DNA from: Agrocybe praecox
Taxonomy: Eukaryota; Basidiomycota; Agaricomycetes; Agaricales; Agrocybaceae
Length of the DNA stretch: 64,000 nt
Assembly: GCA_964017145.1 (NCBI GenBank)
Contig: OZ024841.1
Location: 124,001-188,000, forward strand
Direction of reading: 5' to 3'
Shown here in pieces: positions 34,520 to 45,751 of this stretch. Below the pieces are notes generated by a model, which saw nothing but the letters and a program-made list of their open reading frames with translations, was not told the origin of the DNA and did no database searches. The position numbers and the translations under genes were made by a program. Each line of letters opens with the position of its first letter. Position 1 is the stretch's first letter.

Positions 34520-35410
34520 CAGCCTGTACTGTCAAATATATGTATCAACCATGGGTAGTTGCCAGTTTTAGGTGATGCATCCACAGCGGTAACTACCCAA
34601 CTCCCTAATTGTATGTATCAAGACATCCGACTGGCCGTCTGTGACTATATGTGACTATAGTCATGTGTCTGTTATTGATGGCATCAAATCTGATGCACAT
34701 GACTTTTTGCTTGCCTCTATTTACATGTTTGGGCTCCACTCATATTTTTATATGGCCTCAAATACAAACAAATAATAAATAATGATGTCAGCAGGCAGGG
34801 GCAGGCAGGATACAAAACAAACAAGCCTTTTGAGTGATGTCACATCCAAACAACCCAATAAGGCAAGAGGACTTTGGACTTTGAGATTTTGAGATAAAGT
34901 CCCCTTGATGCATGATAGATGGGACCAATATATGACCAAATAAGATCAAATCTATTTTTAGATTTGATATATTTATAGACTTGGTCTATTTTTAGAACAC
35001 TTTACGATTTTGCCAAACAAGATCGTTCTATTTTTAGAATAGTGTCTAAATTTAGAACATCAATATATTTTTAGAACATTTGACAAATATGATGGATCAA
35101 ACAGGTTTATTTTTAGAACACTGTAATCAAAATAGGTTGGTGGCTGTGCATCACATGACATATCACATGACATATAGATCACATGCATATCACATGACAT
35201 GTGGATCACATGTATATCACATGCAGATCACATGCATATCACATGCATATCACATGTATATCACATGCTTTTCACATGACTTCACCTCCATAGTCACTGT
35301 CAGTCACTCTGATACATGGTATTGGGGAGTTGGGTAACTACCGCTGTGGATGCATCACCCAAAACTGGCAACTACCCAAGATGTATGCATATATCTGACA
35401 GTATTAGGTG
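34520..35410. mobile_element. Non-autonomous inverted-repeat element nested in copia pol
   Basis: Ends form inverted repeats of about 80 bp: GGGTAGTTGCCAGTTTT, GATGCATCCACAGCGGTA and ACCCAACTCCC at the left (34551-34607) recur reverse-complemented at 35322-35380, and the outer TACTGTCA/TGACAGTA pair is also shared. Direct CAGGAAC copies flank it at 34513-34519 and 35411-35417; an 8-bp duplication with one mismatch is equally possible. No coding capacity. Internal TTTTTAGAACA repeats (34990-35120) and an ATCACATG array fill the middle. A hAT-like origin is possible but unproven. Confidence 0.85.
35145..35285 (+). repeat. ATCACATG minisatellite
   Basis: About a dozen copies of a roughly 10-bp unit, TATCACATGC or variants, lie within the nested element. 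Confidence 0.8.
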
Positions 35411-35927
35411 CAGGAACAGACGGCGGATTGAAACCTTTCGGGTATGTTGATGCAGACTATGCTGGAGACTTGGTAGAAACCGGGCGGTCAACTGGAGCAT
35501 ATGTATTCATGATGGCTGGTGGACCAGTGTCATGGAGCTCTAAACGACAAGCAACTGTTGCACTCTCGACCACAGAGGCAGAGTATATGGCAGTCAGTAG
35601 AGCTTGTCAACAATCAGTATGGATGCACTCGTTTATGGACGAAGCTGGATTACCACAGGAGCGTCCTGGGATGCTATATAACGACAACACTGGATCCATC
35701 TCCCTCACTGAGAGCGCAAAAGGGCACAAGCGAGCAAAACACATTCAGGTCCGATATCACTATATCCGTGAGCGCGTTAACGAAGGAGAGGTCAAGGTTA
35801 TCCATGTGCCATCCGAGGACAACATAGCAGACTTGTTAACCAAGCCGTTACCCCACGACACGACCACACGGCTCACTAGAATGATGGGTTTACACGATTA
35901 TTCACCGGGAGGATCGATTAAGGGGAG

Positions 35928-36282
35928 TGTTGACGATAACCGAACCCCCTCGTGAAGCCAAAGGCACTCGCTTAGTACCTTTCCTATTATGATTATTCAC
36001 TTTCCTTATATGTTCAGCTGTTTTTCTTCTGCTCTGGTACTATGCAGTACCAGCGGGTACTTCCGTTCGAAGCACTTTCGTGCATTTTCACTTATGCTAC
36101 CTCAGCCGTTTACTTCCGTATTCCGTCTGAGGTTAGCTTTTCATTACTATCTATATATGTATATTCTTCTGACATTTACTACCTATAGTACTTACACTGC
36201 GTTTCCGTCTATAGGTAGATATACAATATAGCCGTTTACTTCTGTATTCCGTCTGAGTACTTACACTGCGTTTCCGTCTATA
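35928..36282 (+). repeat. 3' LTR of copia element
   Basis: Matches 30042-30396 across 355 bp, preceded by the purine tract AAGGGGAG. Confidence 0.95.
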
Positions 36283-36287
36283 GCGTG

Positions 36288-37983
36288 TCTAGGATGAGAA
36301 TTGATGCCTAGTGTCCTGCATTGAGTATTTACACAGCACATGTCTGATATGTAAACTTGAGTAGTCGAAACGGGATATATCTGAACGCACCTGTGATACC
36401 TTTCTTAAACCCAGCTCCATCAAATTTCGCTCAAAGGCTTGTCCCTTTCAAACGGTGCAATATGTCGTCGTTGTGCTGAAAAGAAGGTTATATATGACCG
36501 TTGTTGAACCGTTGGTGATTTGCGCGTCGAACACGATTTAGCTCTTGCGCTATTAAGCAAGTGGCAACGCCCTAGGATGTAATACGTCTCCAGCACCGAG
36601 AAGCCAAGAGAAATCGATGAAAAGGTATATTTCCAAAAAAAAACAAAAAACAAAAAAAACAGCACTTGAACGATGGCGATACAAGAGAAACGGGAAAGGA
36701 GAATGAAGGGCGGCAGGTGCTTAGTCATACCGCAGAGATACCTATGGAACCCAACTTCTCGATGCCAGGTTTTCAACGGCCTCTTGGAATCTCAAGGCAC
36801 TGTTTTCGCTTTAAAAAGTATCGCGACACTCTGCTGAATGTACAGAGAATGACGCTCATGGGAGTCTAGTCAGTAAAAAGAAGGAGAAAGTCGTTCAGGC
36901 GAGTAGTTCTCGGAGAAACATCGATTTTTATTGTTGGTGTCGCTTATGCACAGGAAGATACAACCACAGAAGAAGAAAGTACTCAGTACTTGCCTATGGA
37001 ACACTTTTGTTTCTGTAGGACCTTGTGCACTGGAGTTCAATTATGTGTTAGTATTTGCTGACTTGTAGCGTAGTGATGCACCACGTACGTATGAAGGCGT
37101 TTTATGAAGATTAACTTGCACACTGATGCCTGTTTCTTTTCCGCTCTATAATTGGACACTGAACCGAGCCACAAAAGCGGGACTTGTAAGTCAACGACCA
37201 CACAGCGCTTGCTTCAATATCCGCATCAATTTCTTGATACTGAGGCAATGAGAACGATACACTAACAATGATGACGAAACGATACACCCTTGGGAGGAAA
37301 GATTAATGCGCCATGCTAGAAAGGTACGTTGGCAGTCGGTCTCTTTGGAATGACTTTTTGGATCTGTTGCTTAAATTTCTTTACAACTTCATTGTCGCTA
37401 CCGGCTCCTCTGGATTGTTTGGAAATTCCTATGCATGGGATCTACTAGAGGTTGCTTGCAACGTCATACTGCAAACACTGATAACCATCACTCGGGCCAT
37501 AGTGGTTCATGATACCTGCGAGCTGAATGCAAGAAATCACAGTGTAATATGGGCTTTGGATACTTACCTGTCTGAGAAGTAATCCAAAACGGAGGATGAT
37601 TTGACTTCTGCGAACAGGATGGTACGTACATCTCAGTGACTGGTGCTCATTACATCCTACCACAATCGGCTTGTGTTACACCAGCAGCAACACAGTTTCT
37701 GAAGCCTAATTGCTAAGGAATAGATCTTTTCCTGCCGACTCATAATATTACGCCATCAAAGGCCGTTGCTGGTCTATGGTGTCTAGGTGGGAAAACAATT
37801 TGAGCTGGGTCGACCACTTTGGGCGCCTTACTCCGCGCTGTATAGATGTTTCTAAACATAATCAGACTGCAGTATACGAAAGCTGGTAAGCCTCTGAGCC
37901 AGAAGGACTCACCTCTTCGTTTGTAGCATACCCCTTTGCCTGGCAGGAAAGCTTCTGTCTCGACTAACGGTGGCATGTTTTCG
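36288..37983. other. No supported gene
   Basis: An A-rich run (36636-36660) and several short frames. The frame 37313-37582 (LWNDFLDLLLKFLYNFIVAT) is hydrophobic but has no splice partner or known motif. Confidence 0.35.
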
Positions 37984-38330
37984 CGAGTCGAAGTTGACCT
38001 CGCTGGATGTTATATTTCAGAGTGCACGCATCGTGTGTACTTTCTAGAAAGTAGGGATCTTGCAGATTTCTTGGCGCCCGGCAGGAGTGGGAAGTGTATC
38101 GAGTCGAAATTGACCTCGCTGGATGGTATATTCCAGAGTGCACGCATCGTGTGTGCATTCTAGAAAGTAGGGGTCTTCTAGATTTCTTGCGCCCGGCAGG
38201 AGTGGGAAGTGTATTGAGTCGGAATTGACCTCGCTGGATGTTATATTCCAGAGTGCACGCATTGTGTGTACATTCTAGAAAGTAGGGGTCTTCTGGATTT
38301 CTTGCGCCTGGCAGGAGTGGGAAGTGTATG
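37984..38330 (+). repeat. Three tandem copies of a 116-bp unit
   Basis: Units begin at about 37984, 38100 and 38215 with (C/T)GAGTCG followed by TTGACCTCGCTGGATG, contain TTCTAGAAAGTAGGG and end GGCAGGAGTGGGAAGTGTAT. Copies are over 90% alike by eye. Confidence 0.85.
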
Positions 38331-38987
38331 GCTTTTCTTCGAGCATTGGGGATGTGTATGGGACACCAGAGGTAAGCGCCGCATTCATGGTATATTCTCC
38401 CGGGCTACGAGCTGTTTAAATGTCCAAAGGGTATCGTGGTTAGTCGTGTCGTGGAGGACCAATTATGGGCCGCTGAATACTAACCAGTCCACATTATAGA
38501 CGTCTAGAATTGATGTCTTGTATGGGAGAAGTCCATGCAACGATGGAGGATGCAATGGGGTGGAACGTAAGTCGAAAAAGCATTACAATAATTCCTTTAT
38601 GATTGGCACGGTACAGGAGAAGTCGAAAATATTAACGACCAATACAGAGAAGAGGATGGACCGTAGGTAGGTAAGAGTTCTGGCTCTGCATTGGTACAAC
38701 ACGACCTGCCTTGTCATCTGACAAATACACACGGCCCAGTAAGCGGCTTCTTCAGACACGCTTTTTGGAGATGGACAAACTGGTTCATCAACACTCATTT
38801 CATTCTTACACATTGTAGGGCCCTACTCGATTTTTTAGGCTACCCCAAACACCATTTTGATGACCCACCATCTCCGGCTAAGCCTCCATTGCTTCCATCC
38901 AGCAATACGAACACATAGGTCCTCGTGCAATACACAACTCGTAAATAATTTAGTTATTGAATATTTTACCCCTATTGGTTAGCTGCC
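38331..38987 (+). other. Possible small unrecognised gene (exon fragments)
   Basis: An ATG at about 38514 opens a short frame ending at a good donor (GTAAGT near 38571). A later piece reading RALLDFLGYPKHHFDDPP ends with TAG at 38916-38918. The intervening exons could not be joined in one frame. Function unknown. Confidence 0.25.
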
Positions 38988-40168
38988 ATGCAGTTAGGCG
39001 CCATGGTCGGAGGAGTTATCGGTGTCTGGCGGGTGTTATATCGCTATCGGTGGATGAAGCTGTGGTTAGACGACTACCTAGCCGCCGTGGCCGGTATTGG
39101 TAGTTTTGCCATGGTCTTCTTGATTGCTGTAGTCTGTAAGTTAGGAGGTACTTTCCTGCCGTCGTCGAACTAACATCAGCGAAATAGCTGGAACTCCTAG
39201 TAGAGAAACATTGGCCACTAGCCTGTGGACGGCAATAAACATCAGACTTTTAGTCATATGGTAAGTGGCCAACCATCTTTATTATGTCTTTACACCAAGG
39301 CTGATCGCATATGCAGGTCGACGAGGATGGAAGCAGTTATGGCTATTGCCCGTGTGTACCAACTGGAAAGTCGCAAACTACACACGCTGTACATCCTGGC
39401 ATGAGTCTTGATGCTTCTGGTTTTTCCTCCCGTTGTCTTCCTGTCCAACTACCAATGCGCAAACGGTCTGAGTTGGATGGAGAATGAAGAGCCGATATGC
39501 CCATTCATGGCTTCCCCTCATTTAACGGTTCTGTGCAGTAGGTTAACCTCATTTCTCTTTTTTATTTATGGCTAATCACGATCATCATCATTCAGTCGAA
39601 GTAGCAATTGATCTATTATTGGCTCTTTCGCCGTTTCACATATCAAAAAACTTAACAAACAGGAAAGAAAAGTTGGTCGTTGCAGCGAGCTACTCATCGA
39701 CAGCATGGGTACTACTCGTCAACGTTATAACATCTGCTATCGTGTTACTTACTTGGCCTTTAAAAGTACGGATTCTCATCTTTCTCGTAAATATCGCCGT
39801 GAGTTTCTTTCAATTTTCTGACAAGCAGACGCATAATATTAACATTTTCGCTCGTGGTACAGATTATCGTCTGCACTTCATCTTGCAATATAGCAATTAT
39901 TGCAGGGTGCTTACATAGACGCATGGAACCTCCGAGACAGCCAGAACCGCTGCAACGAAGTCAAGTGCAGGATCTTTCCAACCCCGATACAGAGGCATCC
40001 CAGGTATTGGTGCAGATATTTAGCTTGCAGGAAATGATGCGCGAATTGCAAGAGCAGTCATCGCTAGTGGACGCCGACATCAGTACCCCCCAGACGCCGC
40101 GGCCCAGAGCTTGTGATCCAGTCTCACCAAATAATGATAGGAGCAGGTACAGTACTGTCAGTACGTAA
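38988..40168 (+). pseudogene. Multi-helix fungal membrane protein with premature TGA
   Basis: Exons join in phase: from 38988 (MQLGAMVGGVIGVWRVLYRY, WLDDYLAAV) across GTAAGTTAGG...AATAG at about 39137-39187, GTAAGTGGCC...GCAG at about 39261-39316, GTAGGT...TCAG at about 39538-39596 and GTGAGT...ACAG at about 39801-39863. Hydrophobic helices include SFAMVFLIAVV, AINIRLLVI, VLMLLVFPPVVFL, AWVLLVNVITSAIVLL and SSCNIAIIAGCL. The pattern (charged WxDD after helix 2, long hydrophilic tail) matches a rhodopsin-like membrane family expanded in mushrooms; the ligand is unknown. TGA at 39402-39404 interrupts an otherwise open frame, so it is probably a recent pseudogene. The tail (QEMMRELQEQSS) may be helical. 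Confidence 0.6.
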
Positions 40169-40860
40169 ATATATTCATCGTTGCATGGTCTGAACCATTT
40201 CTGTTTTAAATGTTTATGTTCTTATTTATTGCCGTTCTACTCTTTATTCGTACTCCATAAATCCATATTTTCCCATTTACTTAATGCCTTGACGCAAAGC
40301 CCCATTATTTAATGTCGTAGTACGCTCTCATATGTCGGATGCATTTATTCCATCAGTATTTTTCACATTTTACTTTTGGGGGATTGTGCAACCTGAAAAA
40401 GCGGCTGAAACCGTCAAAGTAACAAACTAAAAAACCCAGGTACCCGAATTGAAAAGGTTCGTTCCTTGGTGAAACGATAGGAAATAAATTGCTGATGACT
40501 AGCAGCTTAAGTATTTTATTTTCACCAATTTTATCGGAGCTATGTTGCAAAAAGAAGATTTTGAATTAGTATTTAAAACATCTTGACCTTGACCTGGCCG
40601 GAAAAACAGAACCCACTGCAATATGCGCGACTCAGACATTGTCGACATCGTTAACGAGCTGAGTACCCACAGACCCGTAGGATCTCTCAAATTTCACTTA
40701 TGAGCTTAGGCTGACGAGCTTATTTTATTTTATTTTATTGACGAAAAGCAAGCTGCCAGATATACAGGCGTATTATTTGGCTCACAGTGTGAGGCTGTTC
40801 ATATCGTACCAGTCTTATGCGATACTAGCTGCATGAGTGCGATCAGACCGAGCGAGCTTG

Positions 40861-41221
40861 CTATAGAAACATGGATCTGAGTGTTTCCTCTCTTTTCACC
40901 TCACCTAATCCATCTGGACGACTGCTGCATCACCGTACCTGTGCTTGAAAATGACGGAAACACCGAGGCATTTTACACTATTTATTTTGTTGATCAAGTT
41001 AGTTCAAACTTCTCTTTCGATCAACATTCAATCTGCATGTTAACCGAGAAGTGCAGGCATTCGGACCTATAGAATGGCACTTTAACACTCTCATCAGTGA
41101 AATGAGTGAAATATTGAATTGCGATTGGTATGGATCAGTGCTGGTCATCAAACATGGGCAAAATTCACTCCATGAAATCAAACTTGATGACCTCCCAAAA
41201 GTCAAGGACATTGTTAAGAGG
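40861..41221 (+). pseudogene. Fragment of an uncharacterised Agaricomycete protein family
   Basis: A first piece reads VPVLENDGNTEAFYTIYFVD. After a probable intron (GTTAGT...GTGCAG, about 41000-41057), a second reads AFGPIEWHFNTLISEMSEIL and VLVIKHGQNSLHEIKLDD, ending at a stop after VKDIVKR. The second piece resembles the C-terminal segment of a protein I recall as common in mushroom genomes (VLVxKHxx followed by an Asp-rich turn). The N-terminal domain is absent, so this is a truncated copy or short paralogue of unknown function. Confidence 0.4.
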
Positions 41222-42600
41222 TAAGCCTACTCCCTGTCTGCCATTTTCCCATCCCTCATCTCTTTTAACAGGGAACTTGACATCTTGAGACTTCAGTTTT
41301 GAGATGTGAGGTGTCAAATTTATGGTGTAATAGATATTGTTGTGTTTTGATAGAAATGCAATATGGCCATAATATAAATATAAGTCCTTATGATTCACAT
41401 TCAAGGTTTACAGTGACAGACTGACAGTCAACACAATCCGTTCTGATCGCCTCCAAGTAAGATACAAGATACTAACTTGACCCATAAGGCTTCGATTTTG
41501 CACCTGTTAACTACACATTGGTACTTTAGTCGTAATGCTGAGCAAGTTTCGTATCTATGCTTTATGCAGGGCTGCCATCACCTGTGAGTGAACCTCTCAC
41601 GGCACATATGTACACACGAAAAGCTTTGTTGTGAGACATTAAGTCTGTAATCCATCTATCTGTTCCATCACATATTCTGTCATGCATTGGAAGTCCTTTT
41701 CGTACTGAGTTTGGAGGGACTGTTGCACAGTGGGCTGCCAGCTGAAGTCAGTGCTGTTCCAGTGGTAGGATTTATGCAGCAGTTCTTCGAGTTCTTGTCG
41801 TCTCGCTCGACAAATAACATTGCTTGGAAGGTAAGAACTGTGAGGTTGTGTATCAGGATATGATATGGAAAGTGGGGTATATCACATGACAAAGTTGGAA
41901 GGGGCAGGGTTCGGAACTGGAGGTAGAGGCATTGCCAGGGTCAGGCATATTGTGACGGGCCTGTTGACTCCTTCGTCTGGTGCCGTCACCTGGAGAAATC
42001 TGTTCGCAAGATCAAAAGCATGCAGTATATTGTCGAAATATTGAATTGAGAGGGAAGCAAGAGAAAAAAGGGGTAAAGTTGTGAAGTTGGTTCGGAATTT
42101 ATGGTGGGTTAGGGAGTTATCAATTTATCAGCTGGTCTGGTATGTTGAAATGAAGTGATAGGCCAAATTTTGGCCGGAGAATTGGCCGGAGGGTACTGAA
42201 AATGGTCCGCCGGCAGAGCTGGGCTCGGAAGCACGTCGAGCAACCGAGCACGATGGCAGTAAGGTGCTTGCTGCGGGGTTGAGTGTGTATGTACGATTTG
42301 TACTTTGTATATACTCCGAAACAAAACCCAATCAATGTGATTAGTTCTTTCGTGGGAGGGATACGCGATACGCGTCATTAATTATGTTTTCTCTCTAAAG
42401 ATACGCTCTCTAATGCAACAGAACGTTTCCTAGGATCGAAGATCACAAGTGTTTGAGTAGCTTACGCACAAAGCGAAGTTCCTCGGAAAGTGTAAACATA
42501 GATTTAATGTGTTTCCACAAGATGTAGTGTGTAGGTAGTTCGCCACTTAGGCTGGATACTTAATCCAAAGACTTTTAATCACTTAGAAAGGGGACTCAAT
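41222..42600. other. No supported gene
   Basis: Short frames on both strands only. No motif recognised. Confidence 0.4.
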
Positions 42601-42606
42601 CCTAAA

Positions 42607-42728
42607 CGGGCCACTTAGGCATCACTTAGACTATTTGCCACTTAGGCAGGGAACTTATCCCTCGGAACGGGCCACTTAGGCGTCACTTAGACAATTCTTG
42701 CCACTTAGGCGGGTATTAAGCTTTATGT
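42607..42728 (+). repeat. Two 61-bp tandem copies with CACTTAGGC motifs
   Basis: Copies start at CGGGCCACTTAGGC (42607 and 42668) and each holds CACTTAGAC and TTGCCACTTAGGC or TTTGCCACTTAGGC. Additional isolated CACTTAG motifs lie at 42544, 42580 and 42738. Confidence 0.75.
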
Positions 42729-42729
42729 C

Positions 42730-44300
42730 ACTTAAGACAGAGGAAACTTTATCCCAATACGTTTATTCAGGTTCCTCGAGAACTCTATAAGTTAACTCAA
42801 GTCGCTCAACTAACGCCAAGATGCTCAAATGACACGGTAGGTAGTCTGTTCAATAAAACCAACTCTCGTGGAGATTTATTAGGTACCAAAGGTCGATCCT
42901 AGGAGTTTGCAACTCAATGCGCGTTCCTCGAATGTGGACAACTGGGTTCTAGTTTATCTGGGGTGCTACGGTAATTTACAGGCTGTTTATATAGTGCTAG
43001 ATCTCGGAAAATACAGGAATACTTGGAACGGATCGGAAATGCTCAGAAAATACAGGAAATAATATTATTGGTTAACGCTAGGTAGCTCCACTCGATGCAT
43101 AAGCAACCAGTAGGTACCATGCGTGTTTTTGTATACCCTCGGAAGGGTTCGTATGGTTGACCAAGTCGCTGACTCGAGCATGACGCTCCGAGGGCGCTTA
43201 TTCGCATTAGCCGACGATCATTGATCGACGTCGTAGGGTCCGAAGCATCGGAGTACCGTGTTATCGTATGGATCTATAATCCTCGGCTCCACAACTGCCG
43301 TTTTAAGGTAACTGCACATATCCGAGGGTCTTAAGACCATGTGTAAGCGTTCCTAGGAACTTCTCCTTTTAGGTTTATCAGCGATCTGACTCGAGCAGAC
43401 GTCAGCAAGTCCCAATTGGCATTACTAGTGCTTGTCATTTCATTTGCATAGTGCCCACTATGTTTCTAGGGACCAGTAATGTATTTGTTTAATGCTATGA
43501 CTGGTCCTACCGCTTTGAGTTAACGTTCCTAGGAACGATTGCAGTAGTTTACATGTACTTCCGTATGGTGGGAACTTTCCGTTACCATATTAAGTAGATG
43601 TGGACGCGTCGCGCACTGCGTAATAATAGGTGGCCATAGCACCGTTAAACTTATTATTAGCAGGCCTTAGCTTACATCCCTGGTGGAATAATATTATCCT
43701 AGGAGCCTTCGATCTTGCTGTATCGCTGTTAAAGCATTTCCACGTGTTTCCGAGGAACTGCTAAAACTAACTCTAGCACTCGTAAGGTTCGTCCTTGGGT
43801 CTTTAGAGTGGTTTCCCCTAGCCAAACATGTAGCTATCCTTGCTTGTATTCGTGTAGACTTAATAATAAAACTCTTTTATTATGCCGAAAATTAAGTAGG
43901 TTAGATCCTCGGACTACCGTTCAGTCACAGCCGAACGCCAGTCGTATCAGCGGTAGTGGGCAAATGATGGGGTGGTTTCCACTATGTACGCGTCGTGGTC
44001 ACACAGTCTGTACACAGTCTAATCTAATCAGACCGGGGCAGATTGCACTGCCACACTGTGGCCCACGAATCTGGATTGTAGAGTACCCTTTTGAGATTTC
44101 CAGTCGAAAAAATATAAAATCTTCTGAGAAACCTCACAGCTTAATAAATAGTGTTGAGATAAAATACAGTGGTGCGAAGAAATATTTGCTTCAGCTAATA
44201 GGCGGCCTACTTCCTGATCAGGTTTATCGCATACTGCTAGAAATGGTAGGATTATGTAACCCATCAATTCTACCTCCCTAGCTCGCGACATAGAAATACT
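42730..44300. other. Non-coding, LTR-like or regulatory repeat region
   Basis: No long frames. The 12-bp palindrome GTTCCTAGGAAC occurs twice (about 43347 and 43525), and A-rich AATAAAA signals lie at 42853 and 43863. It may be a solo LTR or an old element remnant, but no defined ends or duplicated target were found. Confidence 0.3.
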
Positions 44301-44409
44301 TTGATTATGGCGGCCATTTGGCGTAAAATTCCCCGCGTGCTTTTTACCTTCTCCGCGCAATTTTAGGCCATTTTGAAGCCTTATATCATCTAAGTCAAAT
44401 TATTTTCTC

Positions 44410-44570
44410 TTATGTGCGTGGGGAAAAAGTTGCGCGCGTTTTTTTGGTTGTCGCGCAATTCTATTTTTCCGCGCACCTTTATTTTTGGCACAAGTGAGCG
44501 GCGCGCACATTTCAAACTCAGCGCGCGCGCAATATTATCGTCTTCCAAGGCACGCGCAATTGCACCTCCC
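44410..44570. repeat. GCGC-rich patch
   Basis: At least eight GCGC or CGCGC clusters (TTGCGCGCG, CCGCGCACC, GGCGCGCAC, AGCGCGCGCGC, ACGCGCAA) lie in about 160 bp of otherwise AT-rich DNA. Function unknown. Confidence 0.6.
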
Positions 44571-44972
44571 CCCCGTTTATCCCTTGGGCGTTAACTGGCT
44601 CGTCTCACCTGAGTTTGACTTGGCAGTACACAACAGGTACACAACAACTCGATATGGACTATAATACTTATGGCTTTCCACTTACAATATTTAGCAATAT
44701 GCCTCCACAAGTTTGTCCCTTTTTTGGGCATTCTTCTTTTACTACGCATAAAATTCATGTACTACTCTAAGATATAATGTACAGATAATATGTGAGGATG
44801 ATGCGCGATTCACCCATTCACCGTCAACGCCTCAGCGCTGCGTGTATGTAGGACATCAATGGGGGATTCCCATATCATCAAGAAACATACCGAATACTGT
44901 CATCTACCGCCTATTAATGGTACCTATGACGGTCCAAGTAAAATAGCCTCTAGAAAGATCAGAGGGCTCTTT

Positions 44973-45751
44973 CTAATTACAGTGCAGATCATACACTACC
45001 GCCGTTGCTGTTGCCTGCGCCGGGAGGGGAAGGAGAACCGGAGCGGGTGTGTTGAAGTGGGCCTTGTTGTTGGCATTGAAGTTTGGATGACCGACAAGGG
45101 GACGTGGACAGATGTAGAACGAGTCGTGTTCGGTCTTCTCCTTGCTTGGAGGGGTGTGTGTTGGGTTGGCGATGTAGGTGTTGATGAGCGATCAGGCGGT
45201 GTAGAGGGAGCAGAGGAGGCTGGTGGTGCTAATGAATACGTTGAGAATGTCTAGTGCAAGCAGGGATTGATGTAGCGTTTCGGGCCCTCGAGTGGAGGTG
45301 GCGTTGCCTCGGAAGATGGTGGCAATTAGGTAGGTCACTGTTGGGTGTTAGTTGGTGGAAGGACGACAAGCGAAATCAACACTCCACCCGATACCAAAAA
45401 AGAACACCAGCACAACTTACCAAGAACGCATTTGATAATATGAACTGCATATATTGAATGATAATCGTCCCCATCTGAATGGGAGGCTTGACGAACGCGA
45501 CGGTAGTGAATACCGTTTCGCGGGTGTCTCCCTGGTTGACGAAGATGAATTTGAGAAAGCACCATTGGATGCCATCTCTGTGATCCTGAGAACAAACAGC
45601 GCCTACATGAACAGACTGCTGGGGCGTTTGAGGGCCGTGGTGCGAGTTGCTGGGTAGAAGATACTTAAGCAGAGCTTTGAAAAGCGAGGAAGGAAAGGAG
45701 TGTACGTACAGTATAGATACCGAGGTCGAGTTTGAAGGCGAGCTTTTTCAT
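44973..45751 (-). pseudogene. Decayed host-like gene fragment with C-ending codons
   Basis: On the minus strand a short start (MKKLAFKLDLGIYT at 45751, followed by a GTACGT donor) is followed by a frame reading GIQWCFLKFIFVNQGDTRET and KPPIQMGTIIIQYMQFIL up to a GTAAGT donor (45415-45420). After about 80 bp comes TYLIATIFRGNATST and SLLALDILNVFISTTSLLC. TGA at 45192-45194 interrupts it, and TAG ends it at 44973-44975. Third positions are strikingly C-rich (GCC, ACC, CTC, TTC, AAC), unlike the neighbourhood, suggesting a former host gene, perhaps a membrane protein. The last splice junction does not join in phase as read, so a further lesion may exist. Confidence 0.4.

Larger units (their letters stand above)
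30510..35955 (+). pseudogene. Copia gag-pol polyprotein, interrupted
   Basis: Frame 30510-34511 (1333 codons) encodes Gag, a zinc knuckle (CTNPNCRRKGHLISDC, about residue 253), aspartic protease (YADSGAS, about 378), integrase with HHCC (WHRRFCHFG...CEDCIFGK) and D-D-E residues (MDLWGP; RFDMGKEF; GNGVAERTNR), and reverse transcriptase (LVAQGFNQ; active site YTDD near 1168). It ends at TGA 34509-34511. RNase H continues at 35411-35955 ([32 protein letters not shown]), ending at TGA. The 891-bp insertion at 34520-35410 separates the two parts; removing it with one duplicate copy restores frame exactly, leaving the TGA as the only stop. Autonomous transposition is therefore unlikely. Confidence 0.9.
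30037..36287 (+). mobile_element. Ty1/copia LTR retrotransposon with target-site duplication GCGTG
   Basis: Two 355-bp LTRs (30042-30396 and 35928-36282), nearly identical, begin TGTTGACG and end CTATA. The 5-bp duplication GCGTG lies at 30037-30041 and 36283-36287. A primer-binding site directly follows the left LTR and a polypurine tract AAGGGGAG (35920-35927) precedes the right LTR. Domain order is gag, protease, integrase, reverse transcriptase, RNase H, which defines Ty1/copia. Coding is interrupted by a TGA and a nested element. LTR similarity (one difference noticed, C/T near 36242) indicates recent insertion. Confidence 0.95.

Noticed and set aside
34527..35403. TA target duplication for the element nested in copia (TA|CTGTCA)
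   Set aside because: Removing the element with TA does not restore the pol frame, whereas CAGGAAC does.
37984..38330. CRISPR-like array
   Set aside because: The whole 116-bp unit repeats; there are no short repeats separated by unique spacers, and the host is eukaryotic.
44859..45254. 131-codon plus-strand frame
   Set aside because: It is the antisense of the C-ending-codon fragment on the minus strand; the antisense of such codons yields long Gly/Val/Glu-rich frames.
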